Of a DNA stretch of 64,000 bases, positions 39,953 through 49,855 are shown piece after piece. Under the pieces are notes generated by a model. That model saw only the letters and a list, made by a program, of their open reading frames with translations, was not told the origin of the DNA and searched no databases. The position numbers and the translations under genes were made by a program. The DNA comes from Sacculina carcini (Eukaryota > Arthropoda > Thecostraca > Sacculinidae): the NCBI GenBank assembly GCA_916048095.2, contig OU696576.1:2954501-3018500 (forward strand). The letters are read 5' to 3'. The first letter of the stretch is position 1; each line of letters begins with the position of its first letter.

Positions 39953-40689
39953 TGGTTGAATGGAGTAGCTGTTGGCGCACCAGCTACTCCACGCTCGTTT
40001 CCCTGCGGACAGTTCGCAGCGATGTGACCCTCCTCACGACAACAATAACATATAACTGTGCGCTTCTTTGTACAATGTCTAGCGGAATGGGAACCGCCAC
40101 ACAGGAAACATCGTCCTTTGTACTGCGATCGTTGAGGGGGAATTTTCACGTCATCATTTGGAACACCTGCCGACCCAGCAGCTGCGACGTGTTCTGAACC
40201 AGCGTTCTTCGTCAGTACACGAGCCTGTGCAATGAGAAAACTCATATCTGCTGAATCAACATTCTGAATTCTCTGTAGTGATGACCTGATATTCGCCGGA
40301 AAACCATTCACGAAGCACAATCTACACATATTGTTCAGGCCAACACCAGTGAAATTCGCTAGCCCAGCTAATCTCCGGATATTGTTGGCGTAAACATCAA
40401 CAGATTCTCCCGTCCACCTATTGACGCTCAATTTTTGATGCGCAGCGAAAGCATCGTCAGTAAAAGCTGTCTTCAGTGTCTGCTCTATCTTATCTGCCTT
40501 CTGTTGGTCTTCTTCGCTGAGCTCCAAATATAGAGCCAGCGCATCGCCCTCAAGAAAAAGTGGAATGAAGCTGGCCAAATCGTCAACTTTCTTCAGCTTC
40601 GCAACAAGTGTCACTTTCTTCAGCCAGGCGACAACATCACCGTCGCCTGAAAATGACGAAATCATGCTCTCCACGTTCACTGTTGTCAT
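39949..40689 (-). CDS. LTR-7 gag
   Basis: 246 residues from ATG at 40689, only 19 nt after the 5' LTR. The capsid-like part has VVAWLKKVTLVAKLKK, ALYLELSEEDQQKADK and VNRWTGESVDVYANNIRRL. Two zinc knuckles follow: CFLCGGSHSARHC and CYCCREEGHIAANC. It packages element RNA. The stop TGA (39951-39949) overlaps the start of pol. It resembles the gag fragment at 63572-63991. Confidence 0.93.
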   Translation of the reverse strand: MTTVNVESMISSFSGDGDVVAWLKKVTLVAKLKKVDDLASFIPLFLEGDALALYLELSEEDQQKADKIEQTLKTAFTDDAFAAHQKLSVNRWTGESVDVYANNIRRLAGLANFTGVGLNNMCRLCFVNGFPANIRSSLQRIQNVDSADMSFLIAQARVLTKNAGSEHVAAAGSAGVPNDDVKIPPQRSQYKGRCFLCGGSHSARHCTKKRTVICYCCREEGHIAANCPQGNERGVAGAPTATPFNQ

Positions 40690-40708
40690 GACTGATGGCC
40701 GGTTAGCT
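40690..40708 (-). other. LTR-7 leader and atypical primer site
   Basis: Only 19 nt separate LTR and gag ATG. They start AGCTAACCGGCC, flush with the LTR, and lack the usual TGG. The 12-mer is the reverse complement of GGCCGGTTAGCT, the 5' end of eukaryotic tRNA-Ile as I recall it. Confidence 0.55.
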
Positions 40709-41229
40709 TGTAGTCGAGAATGATATATATTGACGACACGTATGGATCAACAAGACATTAATTACAAGACAACAATTATAAATGTCGCCAGAAAAATATG
40801 AGAATCACTAACACAACGCACACAGCAAATATATCCAAGAAAAGTGCACACTAAAACCAATTCGCAGCTTCCCAACACCACGCACAGCACACCAACGCAC
40901 TCAAGCCCTCCAACACACTCACTAACCCCGTCTCGCTCAGTCGTCATCAAAATTCGCCCACTGCACAAACACACACACAGACACACAAACGCCTGCTAAG
41001 CGCCCGCTGTCGCCATGACAACGACACTAACTCAGGTTCATCAGACGGCGCTCTCCCCGCTCTCACACACTGTCGCCGCCTTACGATGAGTCATCCACTG
41101 GCGTAATAACATTGAACTATACAATGACATCTCATGCTCGTAATTCACAATGCAAACGATATACATGAATCTACTGCGACCGAATCGTCAGACACAGAAC
41201 AAGTATCGATTGAACACAATAAAACCACA
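40709..41229 (-). repeat. LTR-7 5' LTR
   Basis: 521 bp, starts TGTGGTTTTATTGTG and ends TCGACTACA in element sense. Confidence 0.95.
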
Positions 41230-42641
41230 TAGAAATAACGAATTTTGCACGTTTGTGCTGTTGATTTGCTTAATACAACGTTTATGCCAATTTAACAACC
41301 ACTATTTTAAAGAAATTTTCAAGCATTGTCCAACAATATAATCCAATCAAAGATGCTAAGTAATCTCTAACACTAGAAGGACCGAAAAATTGAACTACGT
41401 AGGACCGGAGCCGTAAATTGACGGCTGTCAATTAAGGGCTGATATATTGTAATATATTTGGCAAGTTGCTTGCGAATATACTGTTTCTTATGGTTTAGAC
41501 AATACTGAATCCAATGGTGTTAATTAAATTGAGATAACAATTATTTTGGGTGCCGTGAATGTAATTTCAAAATTCCATGCTGAGCCAATAATGAGAAAGT
41601 TTGCACATTTTCATTATTAGGTCGTGTTACGTGCTATTTATGGCAATTTATCAACAACCATTGGCAACATCTTTTTTGCGTTCTATCAAATGATATAATT
41701 ATGTTGCAATTTATTCACTACCTCATCGCAAAATAACATGATAAACCTGTAAGAACCTCGGTCGTCAATTGGCGATTTGACCGCTAGAGTATACAACAGT
41801 ACATATTTAGTGGAATCGTTTAGTCAATAAGAGTATATCTCGCAAGAAAATCGCCTGCAACTTGGTTCTCTAGACATTTGTAGGGTATGTTCAGGCTGTA
41901 CCGGGCGTACTTTAGTAACGTATATTGGTTTGTGGGCTTGGTTTCTTAGTGAAATTGTAGAATTTTGAGGTGCTCTAGTTTTAAACAATGTCGTTGGTCT
42001 TGCACAATATAATAGCACAGACTTTGTGCAATAATGCGGAGAAAGAAATAAGTGAATGAGGTAGAAGTCAAATCGAGTCAAGTCGAGCGAGCGCTCTTTC
42101 GCTTCCAAGGTGTGCCATTTGATGAATTCCATCAGACAAACTTGTGGTGGGCCACGTGCAACCACGGCACGCACCACTTCGGGGAACATGCCAGAAGCAC
42201 ACGCGCAGTGTCTTCTGAGCTTGAAGCGTTTTGTGTGCGGCATCATATGACACAATGTTGCACAGCACATGCATCTGCATGTGCGGTGCAACGTGCGACA
42301 ATGACAGCCGTCAATTGACGGCTCTGATCTTTCTAGGTATTCGTTTTCTCTATAGAAAAAACTGTTAATGCTAGACAACTAATATTTGGTCAATATGTTC
42401 ATTTTACAAAAATGTAAGAGTCAGGAAAATTTAAGTATGCAACTCTAACCAGTGAAAAGATATTTGAGACTGAAATTTGAATAGCCGTCAATTGACGGCT
42501 CCGGTTCTTCTAGTGTTAACAAACACCAACCCAGAAACAAACGATCACACGGATACCGTACATACAACGCAACAAGCACATCAAAACAATCACACACAGT
42601 GCTGACAACTCGCATAAAAAATATCACTAAATTACACTACA

Positions 42642-42652
42642 TTCTCCCCCGC
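42642..42652 (-). other. LTR-5 polypurine tract
   Basis: GCGGGGGAGAA in element sense abuts the LTR start TGTAGTG. Confidence 0.85.
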
Positions 42653-43195
42653 TGAGAAAACACGGCAACAAGCCTGTTTCGGGTGAACACAAGTAAACAC
42701 ACACTAATTAGAATAGAAGATAGTCACGGGACGTAATCAGAGAGATAAACAGGCGGGCGTCTGCCACGACCTGACCGGCGATGTTCGGTAGCAACGATCT
42801 CAGCCGGTCCAGAGCGACTTGACCGAAGAGACTCAGCCGCAAAGATCTACGCCGGCCCAGAGCCCACGCCATCAGAGACGCCACCGCGACCATCCTGAAC
42901 GTCGCCGTTACCGGATGCTTGAGCTTCTGACTGACGACCCTGCAGGCACGGACCGTGAATTTCTGTACAGGGCTCAAATTTTAAACGACTTACATCCGGT
43001 CCCTCCGTCTCCGTAGAAAGATTATCTCCATTACCACGATCCGTCGCCTCACCAGCCGGTGCCAGATGTCTGAAAGCGACTGTCGACTCCTTCCCTCCCA
43101 CCTTCAGCCACGATGGTAGGGCTTCGCCGTATGTCGACTTTCTAGGGTGACTGAACATCCGCTCGTGTTGTTGGTGGCCACACACAACAATGATA

Positions 43196-43720
43196 TCATG
43201 TTGTGCAGCGCGTCGTCGAGAACTGACTCCCAGATTTCAATCGGAAGATTACGAGACGCCGAAGCCAGTCATATTTTCCGCCACAAAATACCGTTCGCCC
43301 ATTCAATTTGTCAGTTTCCACGCGGTGTGCACGATGACGAGTAGCTCGTAGCAATACCTTTAAGTGTATGAAGTTCTGGTATTTTGATGATACGAAGGCT
43401 GGACCTCTATCTGAGTGCACGTACTCCGGTAGACCCCGCACAGAAAACGATGAGCAGATACACTTGATTGTGGTAACAGCAGACATGTCTCGCGTAAGGA
43501 AAGCGAACGGAAATCTGCTGTACTCATCTATAACGGTGAGTAAGTACTTGTTACCAGAAGATGAAGGCAGCGGACCTTTGAAATGTATCGATAGTCGCTC
43601 GAAGGGTCGTGTAGCCTTTATCAGCGTTCCTACCTTCCTGAGGAACCTCGGTTCGATCCCCGCGCGTGTTTAGCTCTTATTAATCACCGAACAAACTTCA
43701 TCCGTATATAACGGCAGGTT
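43196..43720 (-). pseudogene. LTR-5 integrase
   Basis: Reading leftward: a linker FLRKVGTLIKATRPFERL, NKYLLTVIDEYSRFPFAF (first Asp), GLPEYVHSDRGPAFVSSKY (second Asp) and a decayed Glu region near NGRTVF. The zinc domain lies at 43680-43800 in other frames. Much of the C-terminus (42660-43190) is scrambled by shifts. Confidence 0.75.
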
Positions 43721-43815
43721 TCCTTGTCGTACGATTTGGTACATTATCTGAACTCCTGGGTGCCACAGAGCTTCGTGAATGTTCTTCAAACTACTAGGGG
43801 ATGTAGGGTGATTAC

Positions 43816-45220
43816 TAGGGCTGTCAAAAAAGTAACCTAAAAATCAGAAAAAAGTAACTTTATTTTCGAGAAAAAGTAACCTAAAAAGTAACCTAAAAAT
43901 AACCTATGAGATTTAATGTTATTATCACTTTTGTATCGTTTTATCACATGTTTATCACGCCTTTGCTGATTAGTGCGCTATATGAAGTACACGGTTTGTT
44001 TGTTGTTTGTTTGTGAACATATAAAGTAACATAATAACCTGTAAAAAGTAACATAAAAATAACCTAACCTTCGTAAAAATAACCTTCAAAAAAGGTGAAT
44101 TTCTGCTTGCAGTTCTGAAGGAAGAAAATACACCAGTCCTTCTTTTTTATCATCTTTCCGAGTTGGTACTACTTTTCCACCCTCTCCAATCTGGTACCAT
44201 TTTTACAAAAAACAACCAAAAGTGACTTAACATCATTTAGCTAACATCGAAAACGGAGCATAACCATCAAAATATAATTTTAAGTGGAAAGCACATACAA
44301 ATGCGAAATACACTAATTGCAAATGTAAATATTTTTTGTAATGGTCGCAATAATTTTCTTTATATTTTTGCAATGGACCTTTTAATCAAATAGCACGTAC
44401 TGCAGTTTGTATATTATTGTGAGCGTAAATGCATGTGTGAATGCCCCCCGTCCTCCCATATGTCAAACGTGGGATAATGGCGCGATCTCACGCCCTGAAA
44501 ATCCCGTGCAAATTCCTGTTCAAGTAAATACGTACTGTCAAGTGCTACAGTGCAGTATCTGGTATAGAGAGTTCACACATCGTACTATACCACGCTCCGA
44601 ACATCTCACGAAACCCTCCGGTTCGTGGCCATTTCCTAAAATGGAATTACACTATCCTGCGTACCCAAAAACGTTCAAGTAAATACGTACTGTCAAGTGC
44701 TACAGTGCAGTGTCTGGTATAGAGAGCTCACACATCGTACTATACCACGCTCCAAACATCTCACGAAACCCTCCGGTTCGTGGACATTTCTTAAAATGGA
44801 ATTACACTATCCTGCGTACCCAAAAACGTATAAATATCAAGTAGCACGGATATTAGGATGAATATCAATTGCTAAATCCTAAGAGCAGAAATGTTGACAT
44901 TTCTGGATCTTCAGACCTAATATTCCATCTCTTCTCCTATTTTATCCTCATATATACCGTTTTTGTGCCTCTTATCTGCAAAGAGTCACCAAACTTCGTG
45001 GTAAACTTACCTAATAACAAAAAAAATAACAAAAGGTAAGCTGACGATAAAAAAGTAACCTTAAAAGCAAAAAGTAACCTAACGATGAAAAAGTAACTTT
45101 TGGTAACCTAATAACTTTTTTAATAATTATGGTACACAACTTTTTCATGCAGTTTTAGGTAGCTTATGAAAAAGTGACCCTTAGGTGAAAAAGTAACTTT
45201 ATTAACTTTTGACAGCCCTA
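43816..45220. mobile_element. hAT-like element with AAGTAACCT repeats
   Basis: 1405 bp with termini TAGGGCTGTCAAAA at both ends in inverted orientation. Subterminal AAAAAGTAACCTAA-type repeats are numerous. The flanks GTGATTAC and ATCATCAT do not match, and LTR-5 RNase H is missing between them, so a deletion accompanied or followed insertion. No transposase frame. Confidence 0.75.
44521..44829. repeat. Tandem duplication of 155 bp inside the hAT-like element
   Basis: Two copies (44521-44675 and 44676-44829) differ at only a few positions. Confidence 0.93.
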
Positions 45221-46401
45221 ATCATCATCCATTCCAACGAGAGAGGCGATAGAGATTTCATTCTTCAACATCTGCAACGGTTCTGAGACGGTCTCTGATG
45301 AGGGAAAACTTTTGGTTAAAGTGATCAGGCGAACTTTCAGCGAGAAATTCTGCGCCCACTTAGCGTAATGGGACAGCAAACCCGTTGTTCTTTTCAGATT
45401 AGGGTAATTGTATGGCTCGTGCATCTGCATCAATGCTTTCGATCGATCAGGATCTGGTTTTATCTCGCTTTTGGCTACATGACCCAAAAATGATACCGAC
45501 CTCTACGAGTACACACACTTGTCCTCATTTACAGTTAGACCATACTTGGCAGCCACCGACTTGAAACAACTCAAATTGACATTATGTTCTTCTTGAGTTC
45601 GCCACATATCGTGATGTAGTAAATATAGGCGAAAGTCGCATTGAGACCTTCCTTCTCGATTATCTCGTCCAGAGTCTGTTGGAAACAAGTAGATCCATTG
45701 GTTACTCCGAAAGGCAATCTTGTCAAGTCATGTAACCTTTCGTTGGCTTCAAACAATGTATATTTTCGGTCGCTGTCTCTTAGAGGAATCTGATGATATG
45801 CTGCTTTCATATTGATTGTGCTGAATATGTTGTACTTCGAGACTCTCTCCACAGCCTCGTTAATACCCGGCATGGAATATTCCATCAAAGTGGCGGAATG
45901 ATTTATGGTTTGAGAATAGTGTATAACCATCCTTCTTTTGTTATTTTGTTTGGCAAACACTGCTTGAGACCTCCAGGCACTGCGACTGGGTGTTATCACT
46001 CCGTCATCGAGAAGTATATATACTTCACCCTTGACGTCTGTGTCTGCTCTTTGGTAGCGGCGTGATTCAATTGCGATTGCTGTACAATCAGACGAAAGAT
46101 TTTCAAACAGCGACAGGGGATGAACTTTAGCTGCCATCACTCCACAGATCTCGAAAGATTCTGGATGTTGCCTCCTGCGTCGGAGAACGATGATAAGCTT
46201 CCTTCCTGCGCGACCTACAAACTCCAGCATAGTGCCTGATTTTCTGGCACTTCGCGCACACTGCGTCTCGCACGGGACATGACGACCGTGGAGGCCGCCC
46301 ATCACAAACAAACACTCTCGATGTTGAAATGCGGCAACACATTCGTGAGAATCACAACTGACGCTACAATGATCCACGGTACCACTGATCTCGGTGTGCA
46401 C
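45218..46401 (-). pseudogene. LTR-5 reverse transcriptase
   Basis: AKCQKIRHYAGVC (gag knuckle) precedes in an overlapping frame. RT reads GEVYILLDDGVITPSRSAWR, RRMVIHYSQTIN, FSTINMKAAYHQIPL, LTRLPFGVTNGSTCF and FAYIYYITICGE. The last is the catalytic box with both aspartates replaced by tyrosine. Thumb and RNase H start continue to 45218 and stop at the hAT-like element. Frame changes occur near 45600 and 45495. Confidence 0.85.
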
Positions 46402-46978
46402 ATGAGGAGCTACTGCTGCAGCTGTGGACGAATTATCTACTATACGAATTATATGTCGCCGAATGTTTTTGCGCGATTTCCATAGCTCTTGCTTGCTCTA
46501 TCGCCGATTTGAGATCCAGCGACAGATTTTCCAGAATCATCTGTCATATAGCACTTGAAGTCATACCGGCGATGAACGCGTCGCGAATCGCTAGCTCCTC
46601 AGCCTCACTAGCCTTATAGTCTTTGAAGCAACAGTCGGTAGCTAAACTACGAAGTCTATCGACGAACGAGTCAAGAGATACATCGCTTGTCTGTCTGCAT
46701 ACAGCCAGTTTGTGCCTGGCGAACACTTCGTGTTTCGGTTTGACGAACCTTCATTTGAGGAGAGCGATGGCTGCATCATAATCTGAAACGCTTTTGATGA
46801 CTTTGTTCAGTTTGCAGTTCACATGCGTTTGCAATAACACCATTTTGTTTGGATTCGCTCCGGGATCGATAGCTGATCAAAACGCCTCGAAATACGCGTG
46901 CCACATATTCCACTCGTCTTAGGCATCGGCTGACTCTGAATCAACACTCAAATGGTCTGGGAGAAGAAATGTATCCAT
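46127..46978 (-). pseudogene. LTR-5 gag
   Basis: ATG at 46978, 40 nt from the 5' LTR, opens MDTFLLPDHLSVDSES. Fragments read FARHKLAVCRQTSDVSLDSF and LAIRDAFIAGMTSSAI, with at least four stops. A CCHC-type knuckle (CAKCQKIRHYAGVC) lies at the 3' end. ATCAGTCATGG around its start matches the LTR-7 leader. Confidence 0.78.
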
Positions 46979-47018
46979 GACTGATTAATGGAATCCGTAT
47001 GATGTTTGTTACTTATAT

Positions 47019-47198
47019 TGTAAAATTTGCGACTCACCAATACAAGGCACGAAATCAGGGCATTGGCTATAATTAACAAACATCGACCCAGCAACAAACC
47101 ATCACACCGATAACGTACATACAACGCAACAAACACAAAAAAACAATCACACACAGTGCTGACAACTCGCATAACAATTATCAGTGAATTACATTACA
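47019..47198 (-). repeat. LTR-5 5' LTR (uninterrupted)
   Basis: About 180 bp, TGTAATG to TTTTACA in element sense. It serves as the empty-site reference for the LTR-6 and piggyBac-like insertions. Confidence 0.88.
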
Positions 47199-48556
47199 AC
47201 AACAACCACAACAACAAACAATCTCACAATCAAAATACTCAACACCACACTTCAAAATAACACAAAAAGATGGTTGGCCAACTACCCCGCTGGCAGATGT
47301 GCCCATGTGAGGTACAACGGACAATCATCTCACACACGCAACATAACAAACGGAGTCCCTCAGGGCTCCGTTCTAGCACCAACACTACTCAACCTATACC
47401 TACATGACATGCCAGCCCCCAACACTCCATCCATACCGATATCATCATATGCAGACCACATAACAATCACAAGCACACACAGACACGCCGACACAGCAGT
47501 GCACACACTAAAACCTTACATCAACAGACTACAACAATGGTTCACCACAAACCAACTGAACATTGCACCGGCCAAATGCACAGCTACACTCATTACCAAC
47601 TGGACATAGAAGACAACTACACACCCCAAATCACTATCAACAACACGATCATCCCCCACACACACACACCAAAAATACTAGGCGTCACATACGACACACT
47701 CCTCTCATTCAAACAACACATCACCAACATCAAAACCAAAGTCACCCCACGCCTCAACACACTGAAAGCACTCTCACACACAACTTTCGGACACAACAAA
47801 GACACCACAACCACCATATACAAACAATACATCCGACCCGCGATAGAATATGCTAGCCCCGTATGGGCTAGCAATCTCGCAACACGCCACACCAACACAC
47901 TTCAAACACTTCAAAACACCGCACTCAGAACAATCACAGGATGCACAGCCACCACACTAGTAGACCACCTCCATCACGAACTAAAATCCTCAAAATGACA
48001 CACCACCTAGACATGAGAGGCACACAAACACTCGCAGCAGCAGTCACCAACACAGCACATCCACTACATCACCTCACAACACAAGACAACACAAACCGAA
48101 ACATAAAAACAACACCAAGCACACTTTACCACAGTCAAATTTTCACATCACTTCCACCAGCTCCTCCACGCACATGAATCAAGAAGCACATACACACAGA
48201 GATCGCACGGAAAGCCATACACTCACTACAACACAATACACTCCTACAAAGACACCCATCGGACATACACAAATAAGAAAACACACTCACACACGAATAC
48301 AAGGTGCATCTGGCCAGGTTGAGATGCGGTCATCATCCTGCCCTTCTGTCATATCAGAAAAGGTTGAATGACTCAATCGATGACACCTGCCCAGATTGTA
48401 ATTCAGCACCACACACCATCACACACATCATGGAACACTGCACAACACACAACTCAGACGACAACACAAAATCAATTTCATCAGGGACTTGTGGAACAAC
48501 CCGGTCGGTGCCGTGTCTTTCCTCAGGAGCTCGAGGTTGTTCGGCCAGACAACCTG
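47199..48556 (+). mobile_element. LINE-C, 5'-truncated (Jockey-like)
   Basis: RT pieces on the plus strand: ITNGVPQGSVLAPTLLNLYL, SSYADHITIT (YADD with the second Asp changed to His), HTPKILGVTYDTLLSFKQHI and AIEYASPVWASNLATRHTNT. A C-terminal zinc-type motif CPDCNSAPHTITHIMEHC follows at about 48390-48445. Frame changes at about 47609 and 48000. Its sequence is unusually rich in A and C on this strand. Confidence 0.78.
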
Positions 48557-49560
48557 AGGAACGTCAACAACAACAACAACACTGCATTTGTATAGCGCTC
48601 ACATGGAAACAAGCGCGAAAGAGACAACAATGAGCAACACTACACGATTACAAGATGTGAGAATTGAAGTAGAAAATTCACAGAAAGGAAAAAAAATATT
48701 GGAGATCAATAAAAATGAATATCAATACAAACATAAGTAATTGTAAACTAGTCATAGGGAAGTGTAAGGCGTATGAGTGCGAGAAGTGGGATAAAAAGAT
48801 TTAGCAAAATATATTTACGAAGTGAGGAGGAAAATCCACTAAAGGATGAAGAGGAAGTGATTGAGGAAGGAAGATCATTGTAGACCCGAGGCGCATAGAA
48901 AGAAACGGATTTTGGGGACCAAGGTGACTCATTGATAGCGCGAAGACAGAATAAAGGACGATGAACACGAGAAGAAAAGTCACTAGAAGAAACTAGAAGA
49001 TCAACAAGATAGGACGGGGAAGAACTATTGTGAAGAATGTTATATATGAGACAACACAGCTAATGCAGCAGCAACGCAGAAAATGAATCCTAGGAATGAT
49101 GGGAAGCCAGTGGAATTGGAACAAGAATTGAGAATTGTGAGGTATGGCGGCAAGGAGTAGGATGGAGCACACAACGACAGGATTGATTCATTTTTTAAGA
49201 TTTTCAGGGATTTGTTGGTTAGAGTGTGGTGGACTGAGCTGCAATAATCAAGACGAGAAAAAACAAGAGACTGTACTAATTTAATAGAAGAAGGCTGGTC
49301 TAAACTAGATCAAATAGGGTATAGACTGCGTAAAATCAAACGACAGGTGCGCGAAATAGAGACAACATTGTTTGAAAAAGACAAGTTGGAATCAAAGATA
49401 ACGCCTAAGTTTCGAACAGAGGAATATACAGCGAGTGGAAATAACGAAGGAGAAATACGCGGAGGGTGAAGGATAAAAAATTCAGACTTGAGCAAGAAAA
49501 AAAGAAAGTGTTGAGAATGGGGCGACGAGAAGCGGTCCAGGATGTAATATCAGAGATAAT
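48557..49560 (-). mobile_element. LINE-D, L2-like 3' part
   Basis: Minus-strand element ending with AGCGCTATACAAATGCAG and a (GTT)n tail at 48557-48582. A remnant RT C-terminus at 49310-49495 has SVRNLGVIFDSNLSFSN. Frames are otherwise broken. It lies tail to tail with LINE-C. Confidence 0.65.
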
Positions 49561-49855
49561 ATCATTAAGAGTGGGATCATGTGCGCCTGTTTGTTAATAT
49601 ATATTTCGTTTTTGTGTGCCGAAACCCGGGAGTAGAGCATGGTGAGCATGCAGAGCGGCAGTAGAGCATGGTGCCGGTTGGAAGCAGCTGAGGAGCTGAG
49701 GCCGAGGGTTTCACCTCGTCCCGACTGCACTGGTTTCGGACTCGCCGCCGGGCAGCTGAAAGTTTTCTGGTGGAGGCTGCTGGGGCTGGAGGGCAGGTGA
49801 GAGAAAAGAGCTGCTGAAGCCGGAGGAAAATGATCGATCGACGACGACGGCGTGG
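49561..49855. other. GC-richer spacer
   Basis: Two related GTAGAGCATGGTG stretches (about 49632 and 49667); no gene or repeat recognised. It may belong to LINE-D. Confidence 0.4.

Larger units (their letters stand above)
36557..41229 (-). mobile_element. LTR-7: young intact Gypsy-like retrotransposon
   Basis: 4673 bp, exact duplication TAGAA on both sides (36552-36556, 41230-41234). The 521-bp LTRs differ at only two positions, and the gag and pol frames are uninterrupted. All catalytic motifs are present. It is the youngest dated LTR insertion here and a candidate for current activity. The pol order PR-RT-RH-IN fits Ty3/Gypsy; the clade is not one I can assign. Confidence 0.95.
36297..42515. 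mobile_element. piggyBac-like element interrupted by LTR-7
   Basis: The left end CGCTAGAAGGACC follows TTAT and the right end GGTTCTTCTAGTG precedes TTAA (42516-42519); the intact LTR-5 copy has TTAA at this spot. Both ends carry the palindrome GCCGTCAATTGACGGC about 50 bp inside. A second left-type end (CACTAGAAGGACCG) occurs at 41371, so two elements or an internal duplication are involved. There is no transposase. Confidence 0.7.
31274..42641 (-). repeat. LTR-5 3' LTR in three pieces
   Basis: 31274-31316 matches 47019-47061, 36282-36296 matches the adjoining TTGGCTATAATTA, and 42516-42641 matches the rest to GCTGACAACTCGCATAA and TACA. The continuity with the unbroken LTR at 47019 proves that both intruders landed inside it. 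Confidence 0.88.
31274..47198 (-). mobile_element. LTR-5: old LTR retrotransposon, heavily interrupted
   Basis: The 5' LTR is 47019-47198. The 3' LTR lies in three pieces (31274-31316, 36282-36296, 42516-42641) split by LTR-6 and by a piggyBac-like element. The polypurine tract follows the last piece. Coding on the minus strand is gag, RT and integrase; a hAT element at 43816-45220 replaces RNase H. Flanks show no clear target duplication. Confidence 0.85.

Noticed and set aside
36610-40986. Identical 74-codon minus frames at 36610-36834 and 40762-40986
   Set aside because: They are the two LTRs of LTR-7; the Cys/Val-rich frame has no known features and probably reflects CA-rich LTR sequence.
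43640-43665. GGTTCGATCCC, a B-box-like sequence
   Set aside because: It lies inside LTR-5 integrase-derived sequence with no A box at the right distance on either strand.
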